This document shows, piece after piece, positions 22,861-34,084 of a stretch of DNA of 64,000 nt. The translations under genes and the position numbers were made by a program. The stretch is taken from assembly GCA_027596075.1 (NCBI GenBank), contig JADGJC010000080.1, forward strand, positions 62,001-126,000, in the 5' to 3' direction. The notes under the pieces are model-generated. The model searched no databases and had not been told where the DNA came from. It worked only from the letters and a program-made list of their open reading frames with translations. Source of the DNA: Rhizophlyctis rosea. Taxonomy: Eukaryota; Chytridiomycota; Chytridiomycetes; Rhizophlyctidales; Rhizophlyctidaceae. The stretch's first letter is position 1, and each line of letters opens with the position of its first letter.

Positions 22861-25163
22861 GCTCCCTCATCAAGTTTGCTCTCTCACCGTTTTTCGGCAC
22901 CAAATGCTGGCCGTCATACTAGTTTAGAAGAATGTGCCTTCGTCTTTATTGTACATAAATGTGAATATAATTATATAAAGTTCATGGCTCACGCAAATAT
23001 CAAGGTGATGGGTGTACCGGAGAATGAAAGCTGCCGACATGCGGTAACCTCGCACACTCAAGACAATGTCCAGTGCGGATGTGCTCGGGTCCATCATCCA
23101 TCAATGCATGCTCTTCCATATGTTACGCCGACCCGTTGACTTTGAAACGCAGAAGCGTTATAATGGTATAGCCTTTATGGATTCATAGCGTCAGATTGAT
23201 CGAGCATGGTCGTTGCCACTCCCTCAGCTATGGGTTCCAAATGAGATTTGGCCTTCACCTAACCCTTTAGTGTCAACCTGCCGGAAGCTGTCAATCCCCC
23301 CATACTTTGTGCTCAAAGGTGGTTAATCCGTCTGCCGTTCTTTTGTTCAGTCTCTTCTTATCATATCGCGGCGCGCGGACTAATACCTCTTTCACTAAAT
23401 GAGCAGCAAGGCCTCTTTCTCTCACGCCCTTGGGGGGAGCGACCGGCGCGCGTCCGTTTCGAGCGACTAATGCCTATACTCCTATCACCACCGGTCAAAT
23501 TGAGAAAACCCCACCACAAGCGGCACAACCGCAAATCCCACTTTCGCATATGGTTGCTTGTCTTCTGCGGATCCAGTGGATGAAGAAACAGTTCACGTGC
23601 ACTTGTCCAGCTCTAGCCGACATGATGAGGAGTATGGAATCATAATATGAGGAGGATATCGCATCAATATTCTGAGTGTGGGAGGGGGAGGGGGAGGAGC
23701 TTTGAGGGACATCGGCACGTCATTACTTTTATGAACCCCGTGGGTTCGTAGTCAAGACTACTGCTGATCAGTCGTCGTTGAAAGATTTCCATGAGCCTAG
23801 AGAGCGATATGCATTACTTGAGTTACCGTTGATGCCGTGCTCTACACCAGAACGTTTCCATGGCGGTTTCGTCATCATGTTCCAGAGCTGCTTTACTTCG
23901 GAGGGCGCCTATGTGAGCGCTGTGAAAGTATTGATCCAAAAACTCAGAGCACAATGAAAAGCGCGTACTTACGCCTTGCCGAAGGCAATTGACAGCGTTG
24001 CGCCGGGGTTCGTTGAACAGGTCAACAGTGATGAGTTTGATTTGGATGTAATTCTTTATTGACAGGTATACACAGCCAACTTCGTTGCGGGCTGGAAAGG
24101 CCTATACTTTGTACATATTTGCTATTTACATTGACCACAAAACGAATATAGGTCAGGATGGATATCACGACGAGCCTTTGAGAGTGTGAAAGGCGAAGGC
24201 CCGCCATCTTCGGCACAATCCACACCTGGAGACGCAAGGTTACCTATTTGTCTTCGAACCGTAGACGTCCTTCTCCTGGGCCAAAGCTCCTGCTCATCAC
24301 ATACACGCACATGCGGTATAATCATTTCATTACCATCTTCCACCTGCAAATCATTTGCAGCAAGCCGTTCGAGCTGTCTATACAGCTGTTATCTCCAACA
24401 TTTACATACCCCTGGCTGCTCTCCAGACCCCCTTACCACAGCGCAGCCATCTCCGCAGCAGCAACAACGTATTGGTATGAAGCGCATGCTATGTCTCCTA
24501 TTCTGTGCGCTGGGCGAGAATACAGCAAACTTCATTGCGTCTTGGTGTTCTTGAAACGTCTCGAATCTTTGATCCACCATACTGATGCAGCGAAGCACAT
24601 CCCAACAATCCTGGATGAGTAACCAGTCTATTTTGGCTAAAGTGTTGACTTGTAACCAAGCGATGGAACCATAATATAAACAGCTGTGCACTTGATCAAG
24701 TCGCCGACACAACATTCACGAGGATTCTTCTCCCACTTGCCACAGTTCGAGCCCCTCCTCACTGCGTCCGCTTTTCCATACTTTTTTCAGAAGCGTCTGC
24801 ACCGGAGGAGTATCTGAAATAGCTTAGGGTGTTAACTTGTTTGAAATGCATCATTTCGTGAACTCGACAAATTACCCTGGGCAGTCCGGGCAGAGCGCAG
24901 GTTGAGCGTATCAGGTGATTTACCGGTAAATCGGATGGATGAGCGTCCTCTTGCCTTTTGCCAGCAGGGACAATATCATTCAATATGGCCATCTCAACTG
25001 TGAATGCTTGTTCGCAAAATCAGGCGAACGTTGCAAGCTTATCTTGTTTATCTTCATGGTTGATTCTGCTGGAAGACATGGGGCCCTAGGCCCAACACGG
25101 ACTGTGGAGTTATCGCCTCTTTCATTGTAGATATCCTTTGCCCTTGTCCCAATCAATATTCTT
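22861..25163. other. gene-poor stretch with scattered exon-like fragments
   Basis: No gene could be assembled. The most protein-like pieces are on the minus strand near 23.77-24.02 kb: DLFNEPRRNAVNCLRQG ending at a GT donor, and, after an AG acceptor, APSEVKQLWNMMTKPPWKRS. A second set lies at 24.05-24.35 kb. They could be exons of an unrecognised or decayed gene. No tRNA, rRNA or transposase was seen. Confidence 0.3.
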
Positions 25164-25466
25164 ATGCCGCTCACCAACTGCGTTGACAATCGGTTCGGCG
25201 TCGTTTCTGTGCACACCGATTACGCACAGCACAACCCGAACTACGCGAACTCACGGGACGGCCTTACATTTCACAGCAAAATGCACGAGGCAGTCAAAAC
25301 CTTACGGCATGGGACTCTCATTGGCAAAGCTGGCAGAACGATTGAGGAAATGGTCATGAATAATGAAAAGACTGAGGAGCGGGGCAATGTGGTGGAGGAG
25401 GAAATGGATTTTACTAGGGATTATCGGGTTATCTTCCCCGTCAGCTGGTCCCTGTATGCTGATTAG
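25164..25466 (+). CDS. unrecognised ORF, possible 3' exon
   Basis: A 100-residue ORF with balanced composition (ends DYRVIFPVSWSLYAD). It contains a charged helix-like stretch, GKAGRTIEEMVMNNEKTEER, and lacks low-complexity sequence, so it may be a real small protein or the last exon of a larger gene. I found no matching upstream exons and no family signature. It converges on the CBM18 fragment, whose stop lies 76 bases away. Confidence 0.25.
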   Translation: MPLTNCVDNRFGVVSVHTDYAQHNPNYANSRDGLTFHSKMHEAVKTLRHGTLIGKAGRTIEEMVMNNEKTEERGNVVEEEMDFTRDYRVIFPVSWSLYAD

Positions 25467-25541
25467 TCCCGCAGATCGCAATTCAGGAAGGGATCTGGAA
25501 CTTTCTCAGCCCTAAAGCTGAGATAGTTTGGCGGGTTCGAA

Positions 25542-26138
25542 TCATTGTTTTGGTGCATTTTGGAGGGGATAAAGCAGGAAGCCTCTACAGCGTACAGTTT
25601 GTTGGTATAGAGTGCATAATCCAGAACAAGTACTATAACTCTTTTGGCAATTAGAAGAAGAACAATGGTTGGTAGTCTTCCCACAGTACCCGTAAATCGA
25701 GCAACACAACCCGGAAGCGCAGTGGGCGCCACCGTTTTTTGAACCACAGCGTTTACCGTCGCCGACGACGGTGTAAGAGGGTTTAGTGGTGGTGGTGAAG
25801 ACTTTCTTTGTTGTGGTGGTTTTTGAAGGAGTGGAGTAGGAGGAGCAAGAACCGTAGCCGTGAAGGCAGGACCCGACGGCGCAGTGGGCGGAGGTGTTGC
25901 CGCACCAGCCGTATTGGGAGCAGCAGAGGCCGTTGGAGCATTTTTTGTTGCTGCTATTGGGGCCACATTTGTCGGTGGAGGAGGTGGAGCCGCCGGATGA
26001 GGAAGAGCCACCGCCGGAGGAGGAGGATCCACCGCCGCTGGAGGAGGAACCGCCGCCTGAGGAGGAGCCGAGGTAGGAGCAGGAGATTTCGGACCAGGTT
26101 GTGTCGATTGCGCCGAGGAAGATTGCTCGAGGCAGTTT
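25542..26138 (-). CDS. protein with two CBM18 chitin-binding modules (N-terminus not found)
   Basis: In one open frame that stops at 25542 the minus strand encodes, in order, a short lead (AIDTTWSEISCSYLG), a Gly/Ser linker built from SSSSGGG repeats, and then two hevein-type CBM18 modules. Module 1 starts at DKCGPNSSNKKCSNG and carries LCCSQYGWCGNTSAHC. Module 2 starts at GKRCGSKNGGAHCASG and carries LCCSIYGYCGKTTNHC. Each has the conserved CC pair and the aromatic/Ser chitin-contact residues (S-YGWCG / S-YGYCG). A Thr/Lys-rich linker joins them. The frame is closed by a TGA at 26139-26141, so upstream sequence must come from another exon or be missing. No signal peptide is visible. It is either the C-terminal exon of a secreted chitin-binding protein or a truncated copy. 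Confidence 0.75.
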   Translation of the reverse strand, partial: KLPRAIFLGAIDTTWSEISCSYLGSSSGGGSSSSGGGSSSSGGGSSSSGGSTSSTDKCGPNSSNKKCSNGLCCSQYGWCGNTSAHCAVGSCLHGYGSCSSYSTPSKTTTTKKVFTTTTKPSYTVVGDGKRCGSKNGGAHCASGLCCSIYGYCGKTTNHCSSSNCQKSYSTCSGLCTLYQQTVRCRGFLLYPLQNAPKQ

Positions 26139-26141
26139 TCA

Positions 26142-27769
26142 AAGAAAATGGAGATGATTCTTAGGTTTCAATTTGATATGCGGTCGAGCTTGCGACCCAT
26201 CGTCCCCACCGAAAAATGACTTAGCACCTTCCAAATGATTTGAACGACGGGTTACTTGGGTTGACGATTTGTGCGAATCCAGCAACTGACCCAAAACATA
26301 CCTTTCATGTATGGACTAAATACGTTGGGCAATATCTTGATCTTCGCGTGAAAAAGCTGGTGTAGATCGCTCAACATTTCGAACGGTGCAACTGAGCAAT
26401 TACACCAGAACTGAAGAACCTGGCAGGGTACCTGTGCCAGCCCCTGGCGCATCAAGATCAAAATCAGGCCAAGTAATCACCATATAAAAGGGTAAACGCT
26501 TTCAGGCAGCGCTCTCCATAATTCTGCCGTCAATTATCCTGGCAGAAGCAGTCCAATGAATGTGTATTTGACCGTAATATTTCACGAAAAATGGCACCCT
26601 AACCTTTGTCGCCTTGCTCTCTTTTTACACCACAACCGAACCCATGCCCTTTTTCTATAGTCGTTTTGCTCAAGAGCTTGGGACAGCGATGGAATGAGGA
26701 GGGTAAGTTTGTCGATTCGACTCCAAACCGCGAGTATGGATGTTACAACCTTGATCCAGTGGTGCACCAAAGATGTTTGACTGCAGAAGGAGCTGTCGGA
26801 TAGGAACATTAGCTGCGACTTTTGATTTGCGGAAGTTTGTCAACCTTTCAGTTGCGGACGTTGCTGTTCGTGAGGCTTCCACTTTATTCAAAACTTTCTG
26901 ATTACGTATATCCGTCACAATGGCAATGGCGGACCAATTAGAAGGACATCTCCAATGTTTGCACATCGATCCACCAAGATTGACAAGGTACCGCCGGATA
27001 TACAATGTTTCGCTGACACAGCAACTGCCCTCCAGTTTGGCCAATGGCTGATGGGCTAGTTTTGTCCGCAGGGGCAGAACGGCTCACCCGCCATTGGCTA
27101 AAATGTGCAGTATCATGGCCAGTGGATCGTGTAAACAAGGCATTCGTGGACTTGAGAGGTTTCCGTTTTGACGACAGAAGAAGCAAATTGATGAGATGTG
27201 GACAAAGACTTCTGTACAGGATCACAAGAGTAGTGACTACAGTGTGGGACCGGCAAGTGCAGATTGGTCTTTGCTTCCAGTAGGTATTTCGAGGTGCTGG
27301 TAGGTTGTGCATTAAATTGTGATACCCCCGAGCTGTCGCGACGGTATCCAGATCAGATTGGACAAGACATTTACACTCTCAGTTGTCTGGTCACACGTGA
27401 AGTTGAAATGCATGCCATTATATGGTGATCAATCAAAATCAAATATTTCATTCTAATGTTCGCGAAGCACTATTTGAAAATAGGGACAATTGTCACAATA
27501 CACCCGTACTTTGCGGAAATAAGTAAAATACACCTCCGTTTGGCGTCTTTAGCAAAATACACCTCCACAAATGTATAGGACGTCGCACAACCAAGTCAGA
27601 ATGAGGTGGCGACCTCACGCAAGACATGAAGGAGGTCCGGACAATAACCATGTGAAAAATAACAAATTGCAAACACTCGACGAAAACATACAAGAGCCAC
27701 CATGAAAATGCACTCGATTCTGCTATTGTGCTAACTAGTAAACAAAGAGAGTATACAATGGTTCTTCGT
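26142..27769. other. gene-poor stretch upstream of the CBM18 fragment
   Basis: Small ORFs on both strands overlap without family signatures. Near 27.50-27.58 kb the short motif AAATACACC(C/T)CC recurs three times within about 70 bases. I saw no credible upstream exon or signal peptide for the CBM18 gene. Confidence 0.35.
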
Positions 27770-29050
27770 CTATGGCGTCTCTCCCCCTTGCAAAAGGTTC
27801 CTAATCGACTGTAAGAAATGTTTGGCAGGTTGCTGATCAGTGGTCCCCTCTCCGGCCTTTGACACCCGCTGCACTAGCTGTATGTACAAATCAAATGCCC
27901 ACTGAAAGTCCTTGAGTGCAATGGAGTCTCCGTCTCTGAGGATGCGTTCGACGTTTCGGACCTCGCTCTCCGTGAGGACTTTCTCCTTGTCATTGAGGAA
28001 TACAATTTCACATAAAATCCGAGTTCGATCGATGGAGGAGCCGCCGACGGTCCCGACGATTCGTTGATATTCCTGAATGTGCTCGGCAGAGGCACCTGTG
28101 AATTGATCAAACTGTAAGGATTTGTCATGGTGGCAATGAACGTATACCGAGTGCTTACCAAACAAAGCGAGGCCGGTCCAAGTGGAATGGAGGAGGAACG
28201 GAGCCAAAGTTGTTGGCACTGGGCTATCTCCGATGTGGGAGCATTCGTTCCGTAAGACAGAAGGCGATGGATTTGGCTGATGAAATGTTGCTTCCGGGGG
28301 CCGGTGAACTTTGTGTTCAATGTCGAATTTCTGATGGGGTACAGGATTAGGGCATTCAGAACCAAAAGCAAACGACTGTTTCCCTCATGATTTTACTGTT
28401 TTTCTCGTAACAAGAATTCCAAACAAGTTTGTAGGTCCCAGTGGATGATAGAGGGTAAGTATCCTCTGGTTGTGTCGCCGGCTGTTGCATCGGGTGCTGC
28501 CGGAGCTGTCAAGTTGTTCATGTTGTTGAAACTGTCGGCAGGAATCATGTACGCGTAGTATGTGATGAAGGTTTTGATTACGGTGCGCAGCAGCGTGATG
28601 CACTGATGCAAGGGTTTCAAAGTTTGACGCCGTACATTGAAGACTGTCTGGCAGTGAAGGGGTGCTCTGCATATGATATTTAGCACCAAATAACCAGACT
28701 CAAGCGTGATGTGGGCCGCCTACCAGTCGAGTTTTGGTGGTGGGCACTATTGCTACGTGGGATGCGGTTGGGGACGGAGACGTCGTTTGTTGTCTAGGAG
28801 AACGCGACCGGCCGCGGGGTGACACAGTTCTGGCATAGCGATTTTCCCTGCTCCGTTCGTCATGATCATCACGGCGGGAACGAGAGCGTCTCCTTGATCT
28901 CCTGCCATCTCTATCCTTCCTATGGCTAGACCTTCTGTCGCGCGAATACGACCTGGAGCGTGAGCGTGACCGCGACGAAGAGTAGTTCGCGCGCCTGCGG
29001 TCTCGTGAGGGATATTTGTGTGTTATTCTGACTTCCTCGTATCTGCCCAT
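27770..29050 (-). CDS. RS-domain protein with an unrecognised C-terminal helical domain
   Basis: Four exons join in frame to 363 residues: 29050-28724, 28647-28397, 28330-28159 and 28111-27770. The first ~100 residues are a classic Arg/Ser domain (SRSRSRSRSYSRDRRSSHRK), as in splicing regulators. The remaining ~250 residues are not RS-like. They are hydrophobic-helical (LKPLHQCITLLRTVIKTFI, TYYAYMIPADSFNNMNN) and contain WDLQTCLEFLLREK and RKQHFISQIHRLLSYG. They end FDLYIQLVQRVSKAGEG...LLQGGETP. There is no RNA-recognition motif and no zinc finger. The RS part could alternatively end at an in-frame stop near 28700, but the splice to 28647 keeps phase and gives a continuous protein. The start could also be the ATG five codons upstream (29065). 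Function unknown; nuclear speckle or spliceosome association is inferred from the RS domain. Confidence 0.7.
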
Positions 29051-29404
29051 TCTAGCTTGTAGCACGGAATGTTGAGAGGACGAATGAGTGAGCCGGAGGA
29101 TATGGTTGAAAGCCGCGTGGTTGGGTTTGAGGGAGCAGTGAAGGATAGATCAGCGATGGCGAAATGTCGGCAGCGCGATTTTGATATGGGCAGTTTCCAA
29201 AGGTAGAAGGAGCGTGTGTAGAGCAGCGGTTGGTGTATGAGGTAAGTCAGAAGGAGCAAAAGTTGAAGAGAAGATAGTGTATGGGGTAGCGCGGGAAAGC
29301 CAAGGGTTTAGTTGAGTGGTCGCGGTGATGAGCAGCTGCCAGAATGCACCGAGCGCGAAACGGCGATAGCATGCCGATGCTCTGTCATGAATAACTTACC
29401 TTTC
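29051..29404. other. intergenic, likely promoter of the RS-domain gene
   Basis: About 350 bases with no gene assembled. The minus-strand ORF at 29023-29259 overlaps the leader of the RS gene and is most likely not translated as drawn. Confidence 0.35.
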
Positions 29405-29590
29405 GGCCTTTGTAGTTGCTTGCTGATATCTCCCGTGTTGGTACCGAAGATGGCGGGTGGGTCTAGAGAAATGGGTTAAAGGAGGTGGTTGGGTATATTT
29501 GACTGGTTTGCTTACGATACAAGCCACATCCCGCAGCAGGCGCGGTCAGACCTCCAGACCGCATAGCCAGAGCTGCCAGACCCTGAAAAT
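29405..29590 (-). CDS. two exon-like segments of an unidentified small gene
   Basis: On the minus strand an AG acceptor is followed by LAALAMRSGGLTAPAAGCGLY, a GT donor, a short intron, an acceptor and PPAIFGTNTGDISKQLQRPK, then another GT donor (GTAAGT). The two pieces join in phase and both splice signals are good. An internal ATG gives MRSGGLTAPAAG. I could not place a confident first or last exon and I do not recognise the protein. The segment sits between the Vps33 stop (29699) and the RS gene. Confidence 0.35.
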
Positions 29591-29698
29591 CATTAGTTCC
29601 TAACTTCCTAGATACATTTTGTATTCACATGTTTCTCTACAATACACTACTCACGGCAGGCGCTAGTATATCCAGATTGATTTCCACCTACGTTCTGC

Positions 29699-32349
29699 CT
29701 ATGCACCACCACTACTCAGAGGCACGGCATCAACCTTTCCAACCAGAGACTCCAACATGGTCGTGCCATTTGTCATACTGGTTGTCAAAATTATGTACTC
29801 TCGGAGTGCTGGATAGCCACAATAAGTTCAATACGGGCTCACACACCCAGATCAGACCACAATGCAAGCACAATAACTTACGATCTTGCATTGACAAGAA
29901 CCTGAGTGCGGAAACTTCCGTATGCGTGCACCCACCCAAGAAAAGAACCATCGTCACCTTCTGCTGGGAACGTGATCCTAGAATAAAGAACAATTCAATG
30001 AAAATCCATACACACATCTTCCTATCAGCACTTACGTCTTGCAAACATTCCATCGACACTCTTCTGCACTTCCTCAAACGTGGGACCCGGTAGTAACCGC
30101 AGCGGCTCCTCCCACCCCTTCCAACCCACCACCCTTTCTCCCGCCGCGCCCGTCACCACACCTCCAAGCGCGTCGTTCTGACACGCAGCCTGAACTAGAC
30201 GAACAGAAAGCGGCGCATATCCAGAATATACATATGATACATCATTAGGTTTATGCTCATTTACGTCGTCGACAATCAGCTTGAACGCCTTCCTGATTGC
30301 CGGGTAGGGGTTCTTCGGCGTTGAGGAATCTTGTTTGCGCAGTAGGCCGGCACGGGAAAGGTTTTGGAGGGTGAGGGTGTGTGGGTATCCGTACGTCTGG
30401 CGTTGCAGGTGAGTTTCATATCGTTCGGAAATATGTACAGATCTCTATCCATTACCTGTACGATGTCCCTTCGGAAGGAATCAAACACCTTCGCTTTGAT
30501 CCCGCCTTCCACTAATGAATAAAGACATTGTAATCGAAGGACGGTCATTAAAGGCGATTGTTTGTCCACCATTTCTTCAATTTGATCGAGATGAGCTTTG
30601 TTCATGATCCCAGCTACGAAGTCTGAACATCACTGATAAGTGCATTTGCGCCATGGCGAGAATCTTACAATGGCAGCACAAACTTACTTTGCTGCGCTTC
30701 CAAAATCTTATCGAAGTCGGGACTGGATGTGTACTTTGATATTCGTTCCGCGATATTTGTGTCTATTGAGAGCTTCAGAAGATATGCAAGTTATCACGTC
30801 ATCTTTGATGACCTACGCGTTCGCAATGATACATGCTCTGCCTGCAGATTGCCCAGTCGACCGATGAAATCCTTCAAGTCGCTGATTGTCTTGGCTGTGT
30901 GTCGTCCCTTATCACAGTATTTTCAGGAGCCGCTTACGACGGACAGGAAAAGACACGAATGCAAACCTCGTAATCGTTCGACAACCGCTTTGCCACCTGA
31001 TTTAGCAGCCCTCCCACGACCGTGAAATTCAAATCTCTCAATTGCGCGTAAAGTTTATCGGTGGAGTTCAAGGGAACTTTTTTGGGTTTGGTGGGTTGTG
31101 GTTGTGCTGCTGTAGATGTTGAGGTCGACGGTGGTGTAGGTTGCCCCACAATTGCAGGATCCAATTCCACAAATGCTATTCAAAGCATTGGTCTTCAATG
31201 CCTGCGAATGAAAAGGTAAACAGTGCAACTTACTGCTCTTGATACGAAAAACTTCATCAATCAGCCCTTCATATGTTAGTTGGGTGCACATAGGGGTGAT
31301 CAAGTCCACGGTACGCTCAATGATAACCAGAGAATCGATCTCAGACCCAACCGGAAATATCCGGGAGGATGCTGCATCATTGGCCGCATTCGCCTGAAGT
31401 TCTTTCCGCATTCGCAGAAGCAGATCTGCAAGACGCTAATGCCGTTACCAAGCGTTTTAGCCCAGGAGATGCCGAGGTGTGGTAGCATTACATGCAACGG
31501 ATACCTACTCGAGCAGCGTATCCTTTGCCAACAATTCGTGGAATGATTCCAAAAACTGTCTGCAACTTCATGACCGCTTTTGCTGAAAGGAAAATGGATG
31601 TCGTATCGCCATCCTGATTCTGATATTATTGGTCTGCACTTTGATGAGCTAATACTATCATCACTAACCACGAAAACTTCTCGGAATGAATTGTCCAACT
31701 CCAAAGAAAGCAAGTCGTCTTCCAAAGGAATTATGTCAAGATGGTACTCTCGAATGGTGACATCTCCATAGACGCCTTCCTCCTCCAGCAGCCGTTCACA
31801 GATCAGAGTTCTACGAGGAACGAAGCAGATCGTGTACTCAAGTTTTGCGGTTTTGGCATGGATGCGGATATGTTCTGGGGCGCGACCAATTGGTATATTG
31901 CCAAAATGACGGGTCAAATACAAGGGATACCTGCAATGAAGCGCATGTACTTCATGCTGGGACGGCAGATATATATCAATGATTTGCAGTCTGTATCTAA
32001 ACGGCCGCCCGCAAGGTGATAGATCTTCTCGACTCCATGTTCCTTTCGTGGAAGAATAAGTTGCTGACGGTGCAGAATTTGTGCTCTGCAAAGACTTCTT
32101 ACCTTGAGAAGCGAGAACTCTGCCACGAGACTGAGAGGTCCGCTCAGCGTTGGGTCTATCACCAAGCCTTTTTTGCCTCTGACCTGTAAACAACCGTGGC
32201 GGGTAAGAGGGCAAACTTTTGCAAGCAAGGACGCATTCGTCAAGTTTCCCCAGGTGTGGGCATACCGAGTCGAGGACATCGACAAGCTCTTTCCTCGAGT
32301 GCTCTCTCAGCACAGCCGTGCTAAAGCCTCGCCCTTCCTGAGTATCCAT
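29699..32349 (-). CDS. VPS33: Vps33, Sec1/Munc18-family subunit of HOPS/CORVET
   Basis: SM protein that chaperones SNARE pairing for fusion at endosomes and vacuoles. It starts at 32349 (MDTQEGRGFSTAVLR). Visible family blocks: RGKKGLVIDPTLSGPLSLVA, EFSLLKEHGVEKIYHL-type sequence, PRRTLICERLLEEEGVYGD, REYHLDIIPLEDDLLSLEL, then IERTVDLITPMCTQLTYEG and LIDEVFRIKSS. C-terminal blocks include YGYPHTLTLQNLSRAGLL, and VLFLGGCTHTEVSALRFLS. The final exon reads YIILTTSMTNGTTMLESLVG and the stop is at 29699. The gene has many short introns and the summed coding length fits the usual ~600-650 residues. It is divergent from TFIIS. Confidence 0.93.
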
Positions 32350-32701
32350 CGTTGTTGATGAGTTTGGTTGGGGACAAGATGCACTAAAAATACGCGCTCC
32401 ACGGTTGGGTCATGATGCCTTTCCATCATGGGGCTCATGCCAGGGCTTTGGGGCTCGGTTGGTGCCCATGGGCTCAGGACATCGGTGCCTTGGGGCCCAA
32501 TGTGGCTTGCGGGGAAAGAACTCACGAGGTGCAATGATAATCTTCAAAATTCTTGAGGAGTGACCTTCCTTTTCGCACGCATTTCTCCCAACTCCAGGCT
32601 GATCGGGTCCTTCTTGCGAGTGACGAGCACCTCTTGTGCTTGCGCTGGTTCACATTCAGTCTCTTAAAATAGGTTTGAAGCTTGACAGGAATATCGCAGA
32701 A
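32350..32701. promoter_or_regulatory. divergent promoter region, VPS33 / TFIIS
   Basis: 352 bases lie between two head-to-head ATGs. The part at about 32.40-32.51 kb is built from repeated GGGGCTC, GGGCTTTGG, GGGCTCA and TTGGGGCCC elements, and it has paired CATGATG/CATCATGG motifs. These look like clustered short elements rather than coding sequence. Confidence 0.5.
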
Positions 32702-34084
32702 ATGTCACTCACGGACGAGGACGTTTTGAAGATCGTTCAAAAATTGCGGAAATCTCTGGATGAAGAAGAACACTCGGTTAGTAAGCGTAACGCAGAGTTC
32801 CGAATGTTGATCGCTCACCTTCACTGACCTCGAATCCTGGTGGTTTCAACAGCGCACTGAGGATCTCTTAACCCAGCTCCAAAAGTTCGTTCCCACCACA
32901 GACAGACTCAAAGTAGGTCAAACTTCTCGACATTTTGAAAGAGCTCCTCGCAAACACTTGCTTTCATTTGTTGTTGGACAGAAAACCAAAGTCGGAGTCT
33001 TTGTCAACGAGATCAAGAAAAACGAGAAGGCCAACGAGAAGGAAAAGAGTCTCGCAAGGGAACTTGTAAACAAATGGAAGAAGGAAGTTGGAAAGACATC
33101 CGCGCCTGAAAGTGCACCGACAAACGGAGAGAAGAATGGAACTCCACGGCGTATGTTGGTTGGTTTGAACCGTCAGAGCTGGGTGCCCCATAATAATCCA
33201 GTTTTCATCAGTCGACACAAAAAGACCTTCAATTCAGAGAAAGTCTTCAGATGCCCCGCAGACACCACAAACACCGAAACCGAGAACTGTGAACGAGCGA
33301 ACGGTCAAATCTGATAATGTGAAAGCAAACTATCCGGGACAGTCCGTACGTGACAAATGCTTGGAGCTCCTGTACAAGGCACTGGCAACGGACACCTCGG
33401 AAGGTAAAGTTCAGTCAAGCAGTCTTTGATTCAATGAATTTTTGAACTCATCACACCATACAACAGACGCCCAAAGGGTGGTTTCGATCGCAGAGAAGGC
33501 GGAAAGACACACTTTCGCGAAATTTGGCACTGACGGAGAGCCCGGAGAACCTTACAAAGCACGAATTCGATCGATGATATTCAACGTGCAAAATAAGACG
33601 AACCCTGAGTTCCGTGACAGCATCCTTCGGGGCGAAATTGATCCACAAAGATTCGCAGTCATGCCCGTTGAGGTAAATTCCTGTTCACACCTTGCCCGTA
33701 GCCGCAATAACTGATGGGGACTCGAAGGAAATGGCTTCGAAAGATCGCCAAGACGAGATCGCTGCGAAAAAGAAAGAGGCGGCTGACAGCGCTGTTGTGG
33801 CTAAGCCAGTACAGAGCGTCACAGACATGTTCTCATGCGGTAAATGCCACAAGCGTCAATGCACATACTACCAGATGCAAACGCGTAGTGCGGATGAACC
33901 GATGGTAAGCAGGTCTTCATGCTGGGGCGGTTTCGAAAGCTTCTCTGACCAAAATACTTCCCAAAGACTACATTCGTGACTTGCACGTACTGTGGCAACA
34001 AATGGAAGGTACGTGTCAGCCGATAATGTCGTCAAGCGTTGCGTTGGACTCACAGTTCTGATTGCTTTCATATAGTTTTGTTAG
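32702..34084 (+). CDS. DST1: transcription elongation factor TFIIS
   Basis: Reactivates backtracked RNA polymerase II by stimulating transcript cleavage; nuclear. Exon 1 (32702-32776) starts MSLTDEDVLKIVQKLRKSLD, the N-terminal helical (LW-type) domain, which continues KTKVGVFVNEIKKNEKAN. The central domain follows (RDKCLELLYKALATD, IRSMIFNVQNKTNPEFRDSI). The C-terminal zinc ribbon has FSCGKCHKRQCTYYQMQTRS and, across an intron, TCTYCGNKWKFC, giving the four Cys ligands. The acidic catalytic hairpin RSADEPM with its Asp-Glu pair is intact. The last exon is only nine bases (34076-34084, Phe-Cys-stop). Length is typical (~300 residues). Confidence 0.95.

Noticed and set aside
22461..22922. 153-residue ORF with Leu-Pro-Arg-Ser repeats
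   Set aside because: The repeat arises from a 15-bp DNA tandem array that happens to be a multiple of three; flanking residues look random.
25530..25550. GGTTCGAATCA, resembling a tRNA B box
   Set aside because: It coincides with the stop of the CBM18 frame. No A box, acceptor stem or T-run terminator at suitable distance.
27490..27590. Three copies of AAATACACC(C/T)CC as a possible CRISPR-like or regulatory array
   Set aside because: Only about nine matching bases, irregular spacing, three copies, and a eukaryotic context; most likely chance or a minor local duplication.
31300..32349. 349-residue minus-strand ORF over the 5' half of Vps33
   Set aside because: Only its first ~35 codons are real coding sequence; the rest is a shadow frame reading through introns, while the Vps33 motifs lie in other frames.
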